This document shows positions 1 through 11,561 of a stretch of 64,000 nucleotides of DNA, piece after piece. A model generated the notes under the pieces. It was not told where the DNA came from, did not search any database, and was given only the letters and a program-made list of their open reading frames with translations. Made by a program: the position numbers and the translations under genes. Origin of the DNA: Talinum fruticosum. Lineage: Eukaryota > Streptophyta > Magnoliopsida > Caryophyllales > Talinaceae. Positions within the stretch are counted from its first letter, which is position 1. The number at the start of each line of letters is the position of its first letter. Where the stretch lies: positions 4,264,501-4,328,500 of the forward strand of contig JAITYX010000003.1 in NCBI GenBank assembly GCA_021018815.1, in the 5' to 3' direction.

Positions 1-109
1 AGAAAATAAAAGATTACATCGGAAGGGGAGGAATTGAAAAAGTGATTATATTCTTTCTCCACAATACCGAAAACAATAAATAACGAAAAGTAAATAAACG
101 AGTAATAGT
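1..109 (-). other. Leader-like module beside gypsy LTR copy 1
   Basis: This AT-rich stretch lies immediately outside the TGAAGG end of the gypsy-type LTR at 110-1073. Read on the minus strand it would follow the LTR 3' end, where the untranslated leader of a minus-strand element should lie. Its reverse complement matches the sequence downstream of the plus-strand LTR at 45852-46927, after removal of a solo LTR inserted there. Shared words include ttcggtattg/ttcgtattgc, ggagaa and aattcctcc. This supports a retrotransposon 5' leader. The element is cut by the window edge and no primer site was identified. Confidence 0.5.
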
Positions 110-1073
110 TGAAGGCGGATTTGGCGCCTCGGGTTGTCCCACCTACTGATCTAAGTCCGGCACCGGATCCGAAAACGTGACTTTGGTAAATTGGAAGGTG
201 TTTAGTGAAATTTTTGTGAGGTTAAGTTGATATTAATGAATGATGAAAGATTAGGGATCGAGTGTGGGGAGTATAATAAAAGTAGGCTGAAAAGAAACCA
301 AGAGGCCGAATACAAGAGGGTGTATTTATTAATTTTCAGCGGCATAACGCTTAGGAAATGGCCGTTACAAAATGAGAGCCTAAGCTCTCTATTTATAGGA
401 AAAGATTAGGTCGACCTAGGGTTTCGGCTAATGCGGTCGTCAAAAGTGAGCGGAAAATCGGGCGGCAAAATCATAAAAAACGAACCAAATCAAGCTTAGA
501 CCGGATCCGGGAATAGTGCCAAGATGCGTGGCGCCGGCCGAAGCGACATCGTACGGACTCGGATTCCTTACGTGTTGTAGCTAAGCTGTGAATCAAAACG
601 CAGTGTTTGGGGGCAAAACCCCCGAAATGCGCGACGGCCAAAACGACGTCATTTTGTGAAAGTAAGCTCTGTGTCTCGGTTGGACGCTTTATATAGCGAT
701 GTTTGCCATGAAACATGACGCCGGCCAATGCGATGTTGTACGGATGAGTTTAGCTCTGTTTCTTGATTGGACGCTGAAGGTGAAACGCGGCAATTTGAAT
801 TTAGAGTGCTCTAAACGCAGCGACAACCAAGACTTGACTCTAGAGCATTAACCCGGGCTTAGATTGGCCGAAAGAAATGGGTTTTTAGATCGACCCAAAG
901 CAAATGAGGTTTTTTTATGCTAAAGGGTTTCTGTGTGTTTCATCGGCTTCCGTCACGCCAATCGGACTATGACCGTGATCTAGATCCACAAACAGGACTA
1001 GGATTTCATCATCGGACTGACAAAATAAAATACATAAAAAAGATATAAGGATGAAACATTTTAGGTGTCTACC
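110..1073 (-). mobile_element. Ty3/gypsy-type LTR, copy 1 (minus)
   Basis: On the minus strand the unit begins with a variant of TGTAGACACCT (at about 1073) and ends near CCTTCA (110). Two other units share both ends and much of the interior: 45852-46927 (plus) and 60441-61409 (minus). Shared landmarks are the ttaggtgtctac end, the motif caat(c/t)(g/a)gact about 100 bp inside it, a TATA box, and the gttgtcccaccta block near the other end. The TGT...CA form and length of about 1 kb fit a gypsy LTR, but no attached polyprotein is visible, so the superfamily call is inference. No TSD was found. Confidence 0.6.
388..399 (-). promoter_or_regulatory. TATA box of gypsy-type LTR copy 1
   Basis: The plus strand reads tctatttatagg, which is tataaatag on the minus strand. 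Related LTRs carry the same motif at 46531 (plus) and 60711 (minus), each next to a gagagcttagg-like or ggcctaaacc-like block. Conservation of position in three copies supports a core promoter that would transcribe leftward here. Confidence 0.5.
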
Positions 1074-1439
1074 CGCCCTGCGGATCCGTGAAGTTGTACA
1101 ACAAGCTAACGAACGAGCCCACGGAAGAGAAGCGGAGGCTAAAAAGAAGAAGAGAGAAGGGTTCATGGGATTGAAAAGCTGAAGAAACGAACCCAAGAAG
1201 AAGCAAGTGAGTCAATTGGCTCAAAAGGGAAGAAAGTAAAAACAAACTAGGGCTCAAGTTTAGGAATAATTTTAGGAGGTTTGTTTTGCATCTTTAGAAC
1301 TATTTAATTTTTCAAGTTTTATGCTTATTATTTCCCTTTTAGTTATGTAATTGAGTAAGTAGTAGTCTTACCCTTATTATTAATAATTGACTCTATCCGA
1401 GCTCGGCTTTAGTAAGATTGTCTTCATCTCGATTGAGTT
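1074..1439. other. Unassigned AT-rich spacer
   Basis: This lies between the gypsy LTR and the truncated end of copia element A. It has a purine-rich stretch (about 1120-1240) and then AT-rich sequence. A short plus-strand reading frame from about 1084 is rich in Lys, Arg and Glu and ends within 35 codons. No homology is recognised. Confidence 0.3.
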
Positions 1440-1443
1440 TCGG

Positions 1444-2290
1444 TTACGAGAATGTTGATTCACCTAGTTTTCCCTGATCAATCTCATCAAAAACAGCGTG
1501 GATGCTTTCTTTCACTTTGTTAGTTCTTTTATTTAAAATGCGATATGCTTTATTATGAGATGAATAACCAAGAAAAATACCTTCATCTGACCTAACATCA
1601 AACTTGGTCGAGGTGATCCTTACCATTATTGTGAACATAGCACTTGCATCCGAAGGGTTTGAAGTATGAAATGTTGGGTTTCTTTCCCTTGTAGAGCTCG
1701 TATGGAGTTTTCTTCAGGATGGGGGTGATGAGGCATCTGTTTAATGTGTAGTTTGCTGTGTTGATTGCCTCAACCTAGAAATATTAAGGCACATCATGTT
1801 CAATCATCATTGTCCTTCTTATTTCTTTAAGAGTTCTATTCTTTCTCTCCACTACTCCATTATGTTGAGGAGTTCTTGGTGCTGAGAAGTTGTGGGAGAT
1901 ACCATTCTTATCAAAGAACTCTGCATATTCCGAGTAATCAAACTCCCTTCCATGGTCGGTTTGAATTCTTCGATCTTAGTCCGAGACTCAACTTGAATTT
2001 TCTTGCAGAGCTTGCTTGAACTCTTTGAAAGCTTCATTTTTGTGCTTAAGAAAACACACCCATGTAAATCGTGAATAGTCATCAACAATTACAAGTACAT
2101 ATGATTTACCTCCGAGACTCTTTACGGGATTTCGCCACATAAATCCATATGCAACATTTCAAGCACTTTGGATGTGGAAACAGTTTTGAGAGATTTGAAA
2201 GATGATCTAACTTGTTTCCCTTTTGTGCATGCTTCACAAATTTTATCTTTCTTGAAAGCACATTAAGGTAATCCTATGACTAAACCATCT
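1444..2290 (-). pseudogene. Integrase (element A), frameshifted
   Basis: Copia integrase would join element cDNA to host DNA. The C-terminal segment (1638-1444) retains KFDVRSDEGIFLGYSSHNKA, a hallmark of the copia integrase tail, followed by the KESIHAVFDE linker. The core (about 2260-1850) still shows the pieces that align with the intact-looking core at 55580-56200, including the dipeptide context around YSRF(T) and the ISTFLST/VFLSTKMK equivalents in a shifted frame. Frameshifts and stops break it into at least three frames, so it cannot be functional as read. The pol frame ends near 1440 with no reverse transcriptase. Confidence 0.7.
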
Positions 2291-2790
2291 GATGTAAGAT
2301 TTTTGATAGTATGCATGCTAACATGTCCTTGTCGACGATGCCATGTCCAAGAATTATCATGCAGAGATGCTTTTAAACAAGATAAATTCGACTAGGGTCG
2401 AAAGAGGAATAGTGTAGGTATTACCCGATCCTTTACCCGAGAGCTTAGTGTCCTTGGTAGTTGCATAAGAAATATAACAATTGGTCCGAGTGAATCTTAC
2501 CTCTTGATCTTTGTCATATAGTTGAGAGATGTTGAGTAGATTGTACTTTAATCCCTTGACAAGATAGGACTGGGCTGACCGGTTGTCTCCTGTCCCAATC
2601 TTGCCTATTCTAACTATCTTTCCCTTATTATCATCTCCAAAAGTGACTTTTCATCCTTTGTAATCTTCCAACTCGGAAAAGAGTCTTGAATCTCCTAACA
2701 TGTGGCATGAGCATTCACTGTCTAGGTACCAATGACCTTTTGTCCTTGTCCGAGTTACTCGCTATTTAGAAACATACTAACCCTTCTCAC
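2290..2790 (-). pseudogene. Protease/GAG-pre-integrase region (element A)
   Basis: This aligns with 56312-56749 of element I, where the readable block covers the protease flap region and the GAG-pre-integrase domain (LVKGLKYNPLSISQLCDKG). In A the same DNA is present on the minus strand: the aacatgtggcatgagcattc block near 2700 is the CSxHM protease motif region, and the ttcatcctttgtaatcttcc block near 2650 is the following glycine/lysine-rich segment. No frame runs through the whole region. Confidence 0.6.
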
Positions 2791-4448
2791 TTCCTCTAAC
2801 GAACCTAGTAACTCCCTTTACTGTGGTTCTTTTCGAGGAAGAAGACTCTTGGGAACCCAGATTTGGATTACTTTGGATTTGGTCTAATTCCGAGTCTTCC
2901 TTTTAGAAAAGTGAGTCTCGTGTATCTTTCTTTTGAAAATCGTTTCTTTTATAAAGCTGGTGGAGAAGGTTTTCTTCACGTAAGCTGGTGCAGGCTCAGT
3001 CCTTCTTTCATTCTTATGAATAGGACTATGCTCAGCCTTCCCGAACTTAACAGTTCTTGAGTTCTTTTTGAAAAGATCCGAGTAGGAATTTGATTCCTCA
3101 TCTTTGTTAAAACCAAGTCCTTCCTTTCGAAGGAGACACATTGAGATCCTAAGAGCATGTCAAGGTTTTTCTAACCTTGAGTAAATTTCAAAACAATCTC
3201 CCGAGATTCATTGAGCTTCGCTTTACATGTTCATTTTCACTTCGAGTTTCTCGGACTCGATCTCATTAGTTTGAGTACTAGTCTTGAGTTCTCTTAGAGT
3301 GAGTCTCGGTTTTCGAATTCATTTTTCAAACTAATGTTCTCGGATGTAAGAGATTCAAGTTGTTCTTTGTATTATGAAGAATCGGAATTAGACTTTTCTT
3401 CCAAAGTGTAAATATATTTGGCTAAATCTACTTTGGAAAACTTCAGGAAGTATTCAATTACCTCCTAAGGATTTGTCTCCTCATGGTCCGAGTTGTCGAG
3501 TCCGACTCCTATTCGGCTTCGAGTCCGATAGAGCCATCGGACATTTTGAATCGTCCGAGTCTTCATCTTCTTCCGATGAATCTTCATCACTCCAAGTGGC
3601 CATCGTAGCCTTCTTCTTATTTCTGTCTTTCTTTCTCCTTGGACAGTCTTTGACTATGTGATCTTTGCTTGCCACATTCAAAACAGCCGAGTTCTTAGTT
3701 AAAGATAACTTTGAAGGAAACGAGTGTTTACCTTTTCTATCCTTCTTATCTTTCTTGTAGAACTCTTCCCTTGGCCTCTCATCCCATTTCTTGTGCTTCA
3801 TCATTCTTTTGAAGCCTTGAGCAATGAGTGCCACAGGATCTTCTTCCGAATCTAAGGAACTCGGATTTTCTCCTCGCTTTACGATGCCTTCGACGCAGTA
3901 TTCTTTTTAGTGCCGACTTCGGCATCTTCTTCTTCCGGATAGATTTTATGGGTAAGTAGCTTCCTAATCGGTTCGTCGGCTTTAGTTGTGAGAGGTTATG
4001 AGCTTCCTCGATGACTATCACCTTGGGACCCCATCTTCTCTTGGGTAGACTCCTTAGGATTTTTCTGCACATCTCTTCATGAGAAATCTTTCGACCCGGA
4101 GATTTGAGATTGTTTGTAATCTCTGTGAAGCATATAAACATCCGAGTGATGTTTTCTTACGGCTCCATCTTGAAGAGCTCGTATTTGTGAAGATATTGAC
4201 TTATCTTCGCGTCTTACTTGGTTGGTTCCTTCATATGTGTTGACAAGAGTGTCCCACACATCTTTGGCTATGTCACAAGCTAATACTCTGTTGTATTCTT
4301 CCGAGCTGATGGCACACATCGGAATGTTCATCGCTTTAAAGTTCTTTCGACCTTTTCTACCTCTTCGGTGGTGTATTCGAACTTTGCTTTAGGCACGGGT
4401 CTTGTATCTTCCATCTTCATTAGAATGTAGTTGCCTTCTTGTATGATG
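2791..4448 (-). pseudogene. Gag, C-terminal two thirds (element A)
   Basis: Gag forms the virus-like particle of a copia element. 4331-4077 encodes the UBN2-type segment NIPMCAISSEEYNRV, then VWDTLVNTYEGT. 3834-3481 encodes FKRMMKHKKWDERPREEFYK and the nucleic-acid-binding knuckle region ending GKDHIVKDC-like (here SKDHIVKDC). The first half of the CCHC knuckle reads AVLNVA instead of a CFxC motif because of a local indel, so the zinc ligands are incomplete in this frame. An acidic Ser/Asp/Glu stretch follows, then a coiled-coil-like region (3400-3170). The N-terminal part lies beyond a solo LTR, at 5981-6096. Confidence 0.7.
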
Positions 4449-5980
4449 TGAAGGTTTGCTCTTGGAGAGACTAAGTCACCCTAGAGGGAGGTGAATAGGG
4501 TGATGGGGAATTTTAAGCAAATAAAGGAAGAACAAAGCTAGAGATGGCTCGAGGAGAGTCCGAATCTATATTGGACTCGGAAAAGTGCTAACTCGAAAGT
4601 TACAAGGAAACCCTCCTGGGGCAGAAAACCACGGATAGTGCTAGTCCAAGCACCAAGTCAAATCCGCTATTTTGAATCCACAAAATACAATAGAAAGACT
4701 CAACTAGAATTGCTCCCTCAAACAATTCCTTACAAGATTTTCCTAGACTTAGAAGTTACCTTATCCGATCTAGTACTTCCTAACCGAGGTAACCTTTACG
4801 AGTTAGGGAAAAGCGAGCTAAGATAACCCTTACAGCTCGGTCAAGGGACCATACTCGAAAGTAAGAAAGAGTGTTTGTAAACTTATTGTAAGACCTTACA
4901 ACTCGGAAAGATAATAAGTACGAGTTGGAGTTGTAAGTAGAAGATTGAGTATGAATAAAGTGGCTTTTGCTTAAGTACGAGTATTGACGAGTTGGTTCAG
5001 CAATCTTCAAGTCTTGAGAGTTAGTTGGCTTCTATTTATAGATAACCAAGCAGATTAGCCGTTGTGACTATCTTCTCACTCTGAAAGTCCATTGTGACCG
5101 TTGCAATAGATTTTCCGAGTCACTCGAGAAAATATCCGTTAAGGTGTGAATGTTGGGCAACGGCTCTTGACTTCTTTGGAAGTCCTAATCCACTGGTGGT
5201 GTCCGAAAAGTAAGGTGGAAACCACCGTTGAGCTTAGTGTTGCAGATTTCCGGTTTTGGAAACAGACAACCCTCACACGAGTGTTTGGGCCTTGGTCGGA
5301 GGTGGAAAAAGCCTTGTCTGCTTGGTGATTTGACGTTTTAAAACCAGGTTACTTTTATAATTCAAAAAGTATGATAGCCTCATTTGAATAACCTACAAAA
5401 GTAAATAAATTTGGTTCTCAAAGTATAAAATACTTTGGTCTAAGATTAGACACATATAATAATTGTAATTAAGATAATTAAGTGCATAATTATCCGAGTT
5501 AGAAAGAAATGGAATTTTACGAGTCTAATATTCATTATACTCAAATTTCATGTGAGTCGGTCTAGAAATAAAGCAAGTCGGATAAATAACATCGAGTGGA
5601 AAGACTTGATCTAGACTCCCAATGTTCAAACCAAGCATGCTGACTTAGAAACATGAATTAACACAATAATTCACTCAAACTTAGATCATGAAGTCGAAGC
5701 GAGTTTATTCAAAATAGAATCGGTGTTTGGACATGTAATATATCCGAGTGACTTAGAAGCTGTGTGTGAAATGATAAATAGGAATATGCATTTTGAGTTA
5801 CTCGAGTTGAAAGAGAATATATACGATAGATTCCGTAACACTCGGAAAAGATGCTATATCACTCGGAAAAGCTGCTAAAGTTGATAGAATGACTTTTAAT
5901 CAAAACCTTATGAGAGATAAAGTCTTATATCTGATCCCTTGATGGAACGCAAAATGATATATGTAAGGTCCGAGTCTTCA
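4449..5980 (-). mobile_element. Solo copia LTR inside gag, TSD tgatg
   Basis: The plus strand runs tgaaggtttgctcttgg ... ggtccgagtcttca, the exact reverse of a TGAAGACTC...CTTCA LTR, 1532 bp. It is flanked by a perfect 5-bp duplication: tgatg at 4444-4448 and tgatg at 5981-5985. The flanks rejoin cleanly into gag (compare 42740-42790), so this is an insertion followed by LTR-LTR recombination that removed the internal region. It contains the TATA motif (tctatttatag, about 5032) seen in the other LTRs of the family. Confidence 0.9.
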
Positions 5981-6096
5981 TGATGTTCCATACATCTTCA
6001 TCGTGATCCGGTAGAAAGCATTCCATTTGATCCTTTGAACTTTGGTGGTTTATTGGAAGATCTTCCTTCATCGAACTCTCCGTTGTTACGAGCCAT
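5981..6096 (-). pseudogene. Gag N-terminus (element A)
   Basis: The start codon is at 6096 on the minus strand and gives MARNNGEFDEG-like sequence, matching the plus-strand gag start at 14086 (MAQNNGEF) and the starts at 42897 and 58529. The frame runs for about 38 codons to the solo LTR insertion. It is the amino-terminal segment of the gag described at 2791-4448. Confidence 0.7.
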
Positions 6097-6142
6097 TTGA
6101 TCTTTAGACCTTTGTATTATTAGATCCTTTCTAAAAGGCTAG

Positions 6143-6154
6143 GCTCTAATACTA
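6143..6154 (-). other. Primer-binding site, element A (mutated)
   Basis: The minus strand reads tagtattagagc two bases after the LTR terminus. The functional form complementary to the initiator Met tRNA is tggtatcagagc. The three differences are G-to-A or C-to-T transitions, as expected from deamination of methylated cytosines. Confidence 0.7.
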
Positions 6155-6156
6155 AT

Positions 6157-7635
6157 TGAAGGTTTGCTCTTGGAGAGTCTTAGTCACCCTAGAGGGGAGT
6201 GAATAGGATGATGAGGAAATTTTAACAAACTTGTAAGATTTGAGCTTGAAAGAAATAACTAAGACAATCCGAGTCTATATTGAACTCGGAAAAGTGTGAA
6301 CTCGGATATACGTGGAAACCCTCCTGGGGCGGAACCACGGCAAGTGCTAATCTAAGCACCAAGTCAAATTTACTATTTTGAATACACAAATACAGTAGGA
6401 CTGACTCAACCAAAATTGCTCCCTTAGACAATTCCTTACGAGTTTTCCTACACTCGAAGTTCCCTTATCCGATCTAGTACATCCTAACCGAGGTAACGTT
6501 TACAACAAGGGACAAGCGAGCTGAGTTAACCCTTACAGCTCGGTCAAGGGACCTTACTCGAAAGTAAGAGAGAATATGTGATCGATTACAAGAGTTTACA
6601 ACTCGGAAAGTATGAATTACAAGTTGGGAGTTGTAAATAGAAGATTGAGTATGATTACAATGGCTTTTGCTTAAATAATGTGTATTGACAATAATTCCAG
6701 CAATCTTCAAATCTTGAGAGTTGGCTTCTATTTATAGATGACTAAGCAGATTAGCCGTTGTGACTATCTTCTAAATAGAAGTCCTTTGTGACCGTTGTAA
6801 CGGTTCTTACGAGTCGCTCGGAAAAGATCCGTTGAGATGTGAACGTTGTGCAACGGATCTTGACTCCAAAAGGTGCTCCCAACAGTTGGTGATGTCTGAA
6901 AAGTAAAGTGGAAACCACCGTTGAGCTTAGCGCTGAAGATTTCTAGTTTTGGAAATAGACAACCACGACACGACTTACGAGCCTTGTTCGAAGTAGAAAA
7001 GCCTTGTCTGCTTGGTGCTTGACGGCTTGAAGCCGGTTACTTTTGTAATTCAAAAATAGGATAACCTCATTTAGATAGCCTACAAAAGTAAACAATTTTG
7101 GTTCTCAAAGTATAAAATACTTTGGTCCAAGATTAGCACGAGATAATAATTTAATTAAGATAATTAAGTGTAAAATTATCTTAGGCCTAGAGGAGTGGAA
7201 TTTTACGAGTCTAATATTCATTATACTCATAATCCATCGAGTCGAGTCTTAGGGAAGATCAAGTTATAAATAAAATATCAAAGTATAAGTACTTGATCTA
7301 AACAAATAATTCTCGAATAAGCATGTTGACTTAGAAAGATGAATGAACATTGTAATTCACTTTACTTCGAATATGAAGTCGAACTTAGATTAAAAGTGTT
7401 AGAGAGATTGTTTGATCGTGTGATAAATCTAAGTCGTGTCTAAGTAACTCGAAACATCGGTGTGAGTTGATGAACAAGAATGTGTATTATGAGTCGGCTA
7501 GAATTGAATGAAAACATATGCAATAGTTTCTATATGACTCGGAATGACTTATAATCAAAACTTAGGAGGGATGAGGTTTGTACCTGAGTCCTTGATAGTA
7601 CCTAGAATGATATAAGTTCAGAGTCTAAGTCTTCA
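6157..7635 (-). mobile_element. 5' LTR of element A
   Basis: This is a single-copy LTR of 1479 bp, reversed, running tgaaggtttgctcttgg at 6157 to agtctaagtcttca at 7635. The primer site follows on the minus strand. It holds one copy of the ~760-bp segment that is amplified in element D, which gives the ancestral LTR layout. TATA motif at about 6730. Confidence 0.85.
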
Positions 7636-8085
7636 ACCAGAGCGATAGAATTGAGTAACTGCTCTGCTCGAAGAGATGAGCATAGGGGACCGGTTGAGAG
7701 GAAGGACCAGCTGCCGGAAGAAACGATTCTTGTGCACTCTTCTTGGAAGGAGATGGAAGTTGAGGAATTTCAAATGAATGTGTCCGGACTCTAAGTGTAG
7801 TTTCCTGGTAACCTATACTCAAAAGCTCATTTTTGCTGATAGAGATGGCGAGGCTTGAAAAATTTAGTTGGGTCCTCGAGAAGGTCAACTTCGAAGTGAG
7901 CAAAAATTTTGGAGAGAAGAGCTCCAAAACAAAAGGGGGCTTCTTGTGGTTCGGGGGACTGAAAAGATCTTCTAAATGATGAAAGGGAAGAGGTCAACCT
8001 CATACCCTTTAAGAATATCAACTAAAACTTTAAGAACCTTGTTGTTGGGGTTCTCTTTGGAGGGATAGAAGGAGAAATTTGCATG
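7636..8085 (-). pseudogene. Third-ORF fragment of element C
   Basis: The minus-strand reading frames at 8021-7827 and 7927-7625 align with the middle of the third ORF of element I (about 52370-52080) and element D (about 38830-38540). The shared blocks are a Phe/Leu-rich segment (FGALLSKIFAHFEVDLLEDP in one frame) and YQETTLRVRTHS. The function is unknown; in Sireviruses an ORF at this place has been called envelope-like. Element A abuts it at 7635 and element B at 8086. The TSD gcatg (8081-8085 and 17214-18) shows that 8085 was contiguous with 17219, so an earlier deletion had already joined this ORF to RNase H. Confidence 0.6.
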
Positions 8086-8716
8086 TGAAGACTCGGGTAT
8101 AACTCTCTATCTCTATATAGTTTTGATTTCAAGTCATTATAAGCATTTAAGAAGCTCATCTCTAAGTTTTTAATTTTGTTTGACCCACTCAGAAACCATC
8201 TATTGAGTATAACACATTTAACTCGTGATTCGACCTACTCGGACACAACCGAAAACAATGGCATAAGTAAATAACTTCACTAACGCTTTATATTCGAGTA
8301 CTCGACATATGTTTAAACTCAAAGGGAATTACGAGTGTTAATTCTCTTTTGCAAATCGGTTCATTGAATGCAATTATTTACTTGATCAAGTTTATGCTTC
8401 CTGATTATTCACACTTATTAACTTGATCATTTAAACGATAGACTCTAGATGGAATTTGAACCTAATAAATTATAGACTCATATAATTCCATTTATTTAGG
8501 CTTAAGATAATCAAGTGCTTAATTATTTTGAATTAATTATTATATTTCCCTAATCTTGGACCAAAACATTTTTATACTTTGAGTACCACTTTGATTTGCT
8601 TTTATAGGTTGATTAAAGTATTTTAATCTAATTTTGAAAAGCAAAAGCAACCGGTTTCTTCCCATTAAACAGCAAAGACGAGAAAAGCAACATTTCCGGA
8701 CAAGGCTCGGACACAG
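8086..8716 (+). mobile_element. 5' LTR of element B, first part
   Basis: Begins tgaagactcgggtataac and follows the usual LTR order to ggacaaggctcggacacag, where a gypsy-type LTR is inserted. The remainder continues at 13228-14027. Together the parts make about 1.43 kb, close to the family LTR length. Confidence 0.85.
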
Positions 8717-9451
8717 TGTAACACCCCAAAACCTACCCTATGAGTATTACATCATCGAGTTCCTCAAAAGGAACTCCCAAGGCTAATTAAGGTGTTGGTT
8801 TGGCTTTCTAATTCCAATTTAAAGGTAATAAAGGTAATTTCCATTTTAGTTTGAAATTTTCTAAAAATTTCGGTAAAGTTCCTTTTGCAATATAACCTAT
8901 CCCTAGGCCTAAAATGTTAAAAACCTGCATAAAACCATAATATAACTCAACGAGCCACATCCTCGAGTACACAACTTGACGGCCACACGCCGGAGTCCAA
9001 CCAATATGCATTAAGACTTAAAACAATCTAAATGGTTCATGATACGGCTAATATAAACTATATGAACCTAATTACAAGTTTCAATACTTGGAAATATATG
9101 GAATGCTCATCAGCAACTTGAGTCAATCAGCAAATAGCAAACAGCGTGCGGGAGTCGGAAATATGCTAAAGCACAAGGCACACCTTCGGCGAGTATCTAC
9201 AAATAGGGAGGGAATATGTGGAGGGCTAAGCACCAATCTTCTCAATGGAGAGTCTTACACTCTTAAAACAGAAATGCTTTACACATACTACCAATAATAA
9301 TCGTTGAGAAAGTAAGAATAGCATGATAATAACATAAATACTCATTAATGAAATTCTCTGGAGCCGTAAATGGTTTAATCAACTTTTGGATTTTCAAGGT
9401 TGCATTGTTACCAATGCAATTCAATTTCAATCAAGATGATTTCGTAAACCA

Positions 9452-9620
9452 CTATTCAATTCTCTAATTGAATAAAAGCATTTTCAAACAAGTAAAGCAT
9501 TATTCAATTCCCTAATTTAATAAAGGTAATTTCAATCACTAAACAATTATTCAATTCCCTAATTTAATAAAAGCATTTTCACATGTCAAATCATTATTTA
9601 ATTCCCTTATTGAATAAAAG
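9452..9620. repeat. ~48-bp tandem repeat, four units
   Basis: The motif attattcaattccctaattt followed by aataaaag recurs at about 9452, 9499, 9548 and 9592 with small changes. It lies inside the gypsy-type LTR. Units differ by point changes and short indels, so it is an old minisatellite. Confidence 0.75.
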
Positions 9621-10794
9621 ACATTCTCGGAGTATCGGATCCTTGTCTAGACACTAGTACGCTTTTCATTTGGGTGACCGCAACCCAAATATGACCTTTT
9701 CAAATCCTAGGAACTACTAAAATCAAGGAGGAACTCTATTACCCTCATCAAGATAATTGTTAACCTCGACCGCATCAAGTTAACAAGGAAACCCGGACCG
9801 TATCGGGAGTCCCATGGTCGGACCACATCAACCGAGCTCCCCATTAGTACTAGACCATCAACCTAGACCGCATTAGGAATCTTGTGGTCCTAGACTCCTT
9901 AGCTCTTAAACTCACTTCACAATAATACACTTACTTTAAAGAGGACATCCGGAAGACTGCATTTCCAAATTCCCATTTAAAGTCCCACTTTTCTCAAGAG
10001 TCATCTTAATTCAATCTCATTTCAAGGCATAACCTTTCAAAGATTCAAAACCAACTCAACTTGCATTTCAAAGCATTCAAATCACAACTAAACCACATAA
10101 ATTATTGAAAATCCGTTTATTTTCTAAAACCCACAACTTGAACTCAATACTCAATCATTTTCTAGAATTATCAAAAGCATTGGAGTGGATTTTCGCATAA
10201 TTAGAACTTTCCAATAAAGGAGTAAAACAAGGCCTAAAAATGAATCGTTGTAAACAAATGAAGATCGAACCTACGTAAATCATATTCAAACCAACATATG
10301 CTTATAAATTCACCAAATCCACCAGTTTGTATCGATAAATCATTTTACCATTGAATTTTATGAACACATTAAGCCATATAAATGTCGACTTCACTTTACA
10401 ATTGAAACTCGATTTTTTACAAATCGGGTAATCTTCAATTTCAATTTAGTTTTAGGAAGCCATTTTATTTCTCTTTCGAGTAACTTGTACTCAGTATTAA
10501 TTCCATTACCACTAATTCAAATTCACAAGGCAAGTAATGATTCAATATCAACACTCAAACCCACCAATTCTTAATCTCGCTTATTCTTCCCAATTCTTTC
10601 ACATGGTATATAGCTCAATTAGATTCTTTCGTATCCTAATTCAGCCCTAACAAGTTTATAAATTCATCCTATAGTACAAATATTCAATATTCAAAATAAA
10701 ATTTTATTGGGTTTCGAAATTACTACTAGTTTTAGAGTATAAGACCACCCACCTCGAATTTTAGGGTTTGGGCAAGCTGATTGAATGGAGTTGG

Positions 10795-11300
10795 GTTGGT
10801 TCCCTGCCTTCCCCTTCCTTTTGTTTTGTCTCGATCTCTCTGTCTCGTTCTCCCTTTCCCCTTTCCCGTGGTTGTGGTCTCACTCTCTGTCAAATCCTCT
10901 GCAACTTCCTCGCTTCTCCGGTGCTCCCGTTTGTCGCTATTCCTCTTCAATCTCGTCTTCCTCTTCCTCTCTCGTTCCGTTTCCCCCTTCGTGCTCTACT
11001 CTCGCTCCTCTGCCCTCTGCTCTGCTCGGGTCTCCCTCTCGCCTTCTCGCTGCTCGGACTCCCTCCCTCTTTGTTTCTCTTTCCTTCTTCTCTTTCTGCG
11101 GTTGTTTCCCTCTTCGACCTCTCTCTCGTTGTGGACTTCTTCTTCTTCTTCTTCTTCACTCTCATCCTTTTGATCTCACCCTCTGCCTCCCTCCTTTTCC
11201 ATTTCGAGTCCCCTGCTCCCTCTCTCTTTCTATCGTTTCTCTCTCAATCTCTTACTGAACTCTCTCTCTCTCTCTCTCTCTTCCTCTCTCTATCGTGGCT
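10795..11300. repeat. Pyrimidine-rich low-complexity tract
   Basis: About 500 bp of the plus strand is made largely of C and T, with a (CT)n run near 11260-11281 and a (CTT)n run near 11131-11155. Long open frames occur here on several frames at once, as expected from a lack of A and G in stop codons. I read it as LTR low-complexity DNA, possibly the polypyrimidine region near a transcription start, and not as coding. Confidence 0.7.
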
Positions 11301-11561
11301 TCATTAGAGAAGGCCACCCATTTTCCACTTTACACTAATCTACATGTGGCCAATAGCTAATTGCAATTCTCCTTTATCCCTTTTCTTTTTTTCTTTTTTA
11401 TATTATTACTATTATTTTTCCAATTATACAATTATTAGGTTCGAGTTGGTCCAAATAATAGTTATTAGGCCTATTACCAATAAATCCAACTCAGGTATAA
11501 ATTCTTAAATTGGTAATTTCTTTATTTATTTCATTGAATATAAATACACACAAAAGAATAT

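Larger units (their letters stand above)
1440..7635 (-). mobile_element. Copia/Sirevirus element A, 5' part only
   Basis: This minus-strand element is read from its 5' LTR (7635 down to 6157) through a primer site (6154-6143), gag, protease and integrase, and stops abruptly near 1440 in the integrase-RT linker. RT, RNase H, the third ORF and the 3' LTR are absent. Gag is interrupted by a solo LTR at 4449-5980. The base after the LTR (7636) lies inside the third ORF of element C, so A probably inserted there and a later deletion removed its 3' half together with the rest of C. The left target-site duplication is therefore missing. Confidence 0.7.

Noticed and set aside
1084..1190. Basic peptide-coding stretch resembling the end of a host exon
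   Set aside because: Only about 35 codons, no splice or homology support, and flanked by retroelements on both sides.
10768..11307. Long overlapping reading frames (up to 179 codons) rich in Leu, Ser and Phe
   Set aside because: The DNA is nearly all C and T, so stop codons are rare in every frame. It lies in an LTR and shows no domain or codon bias.
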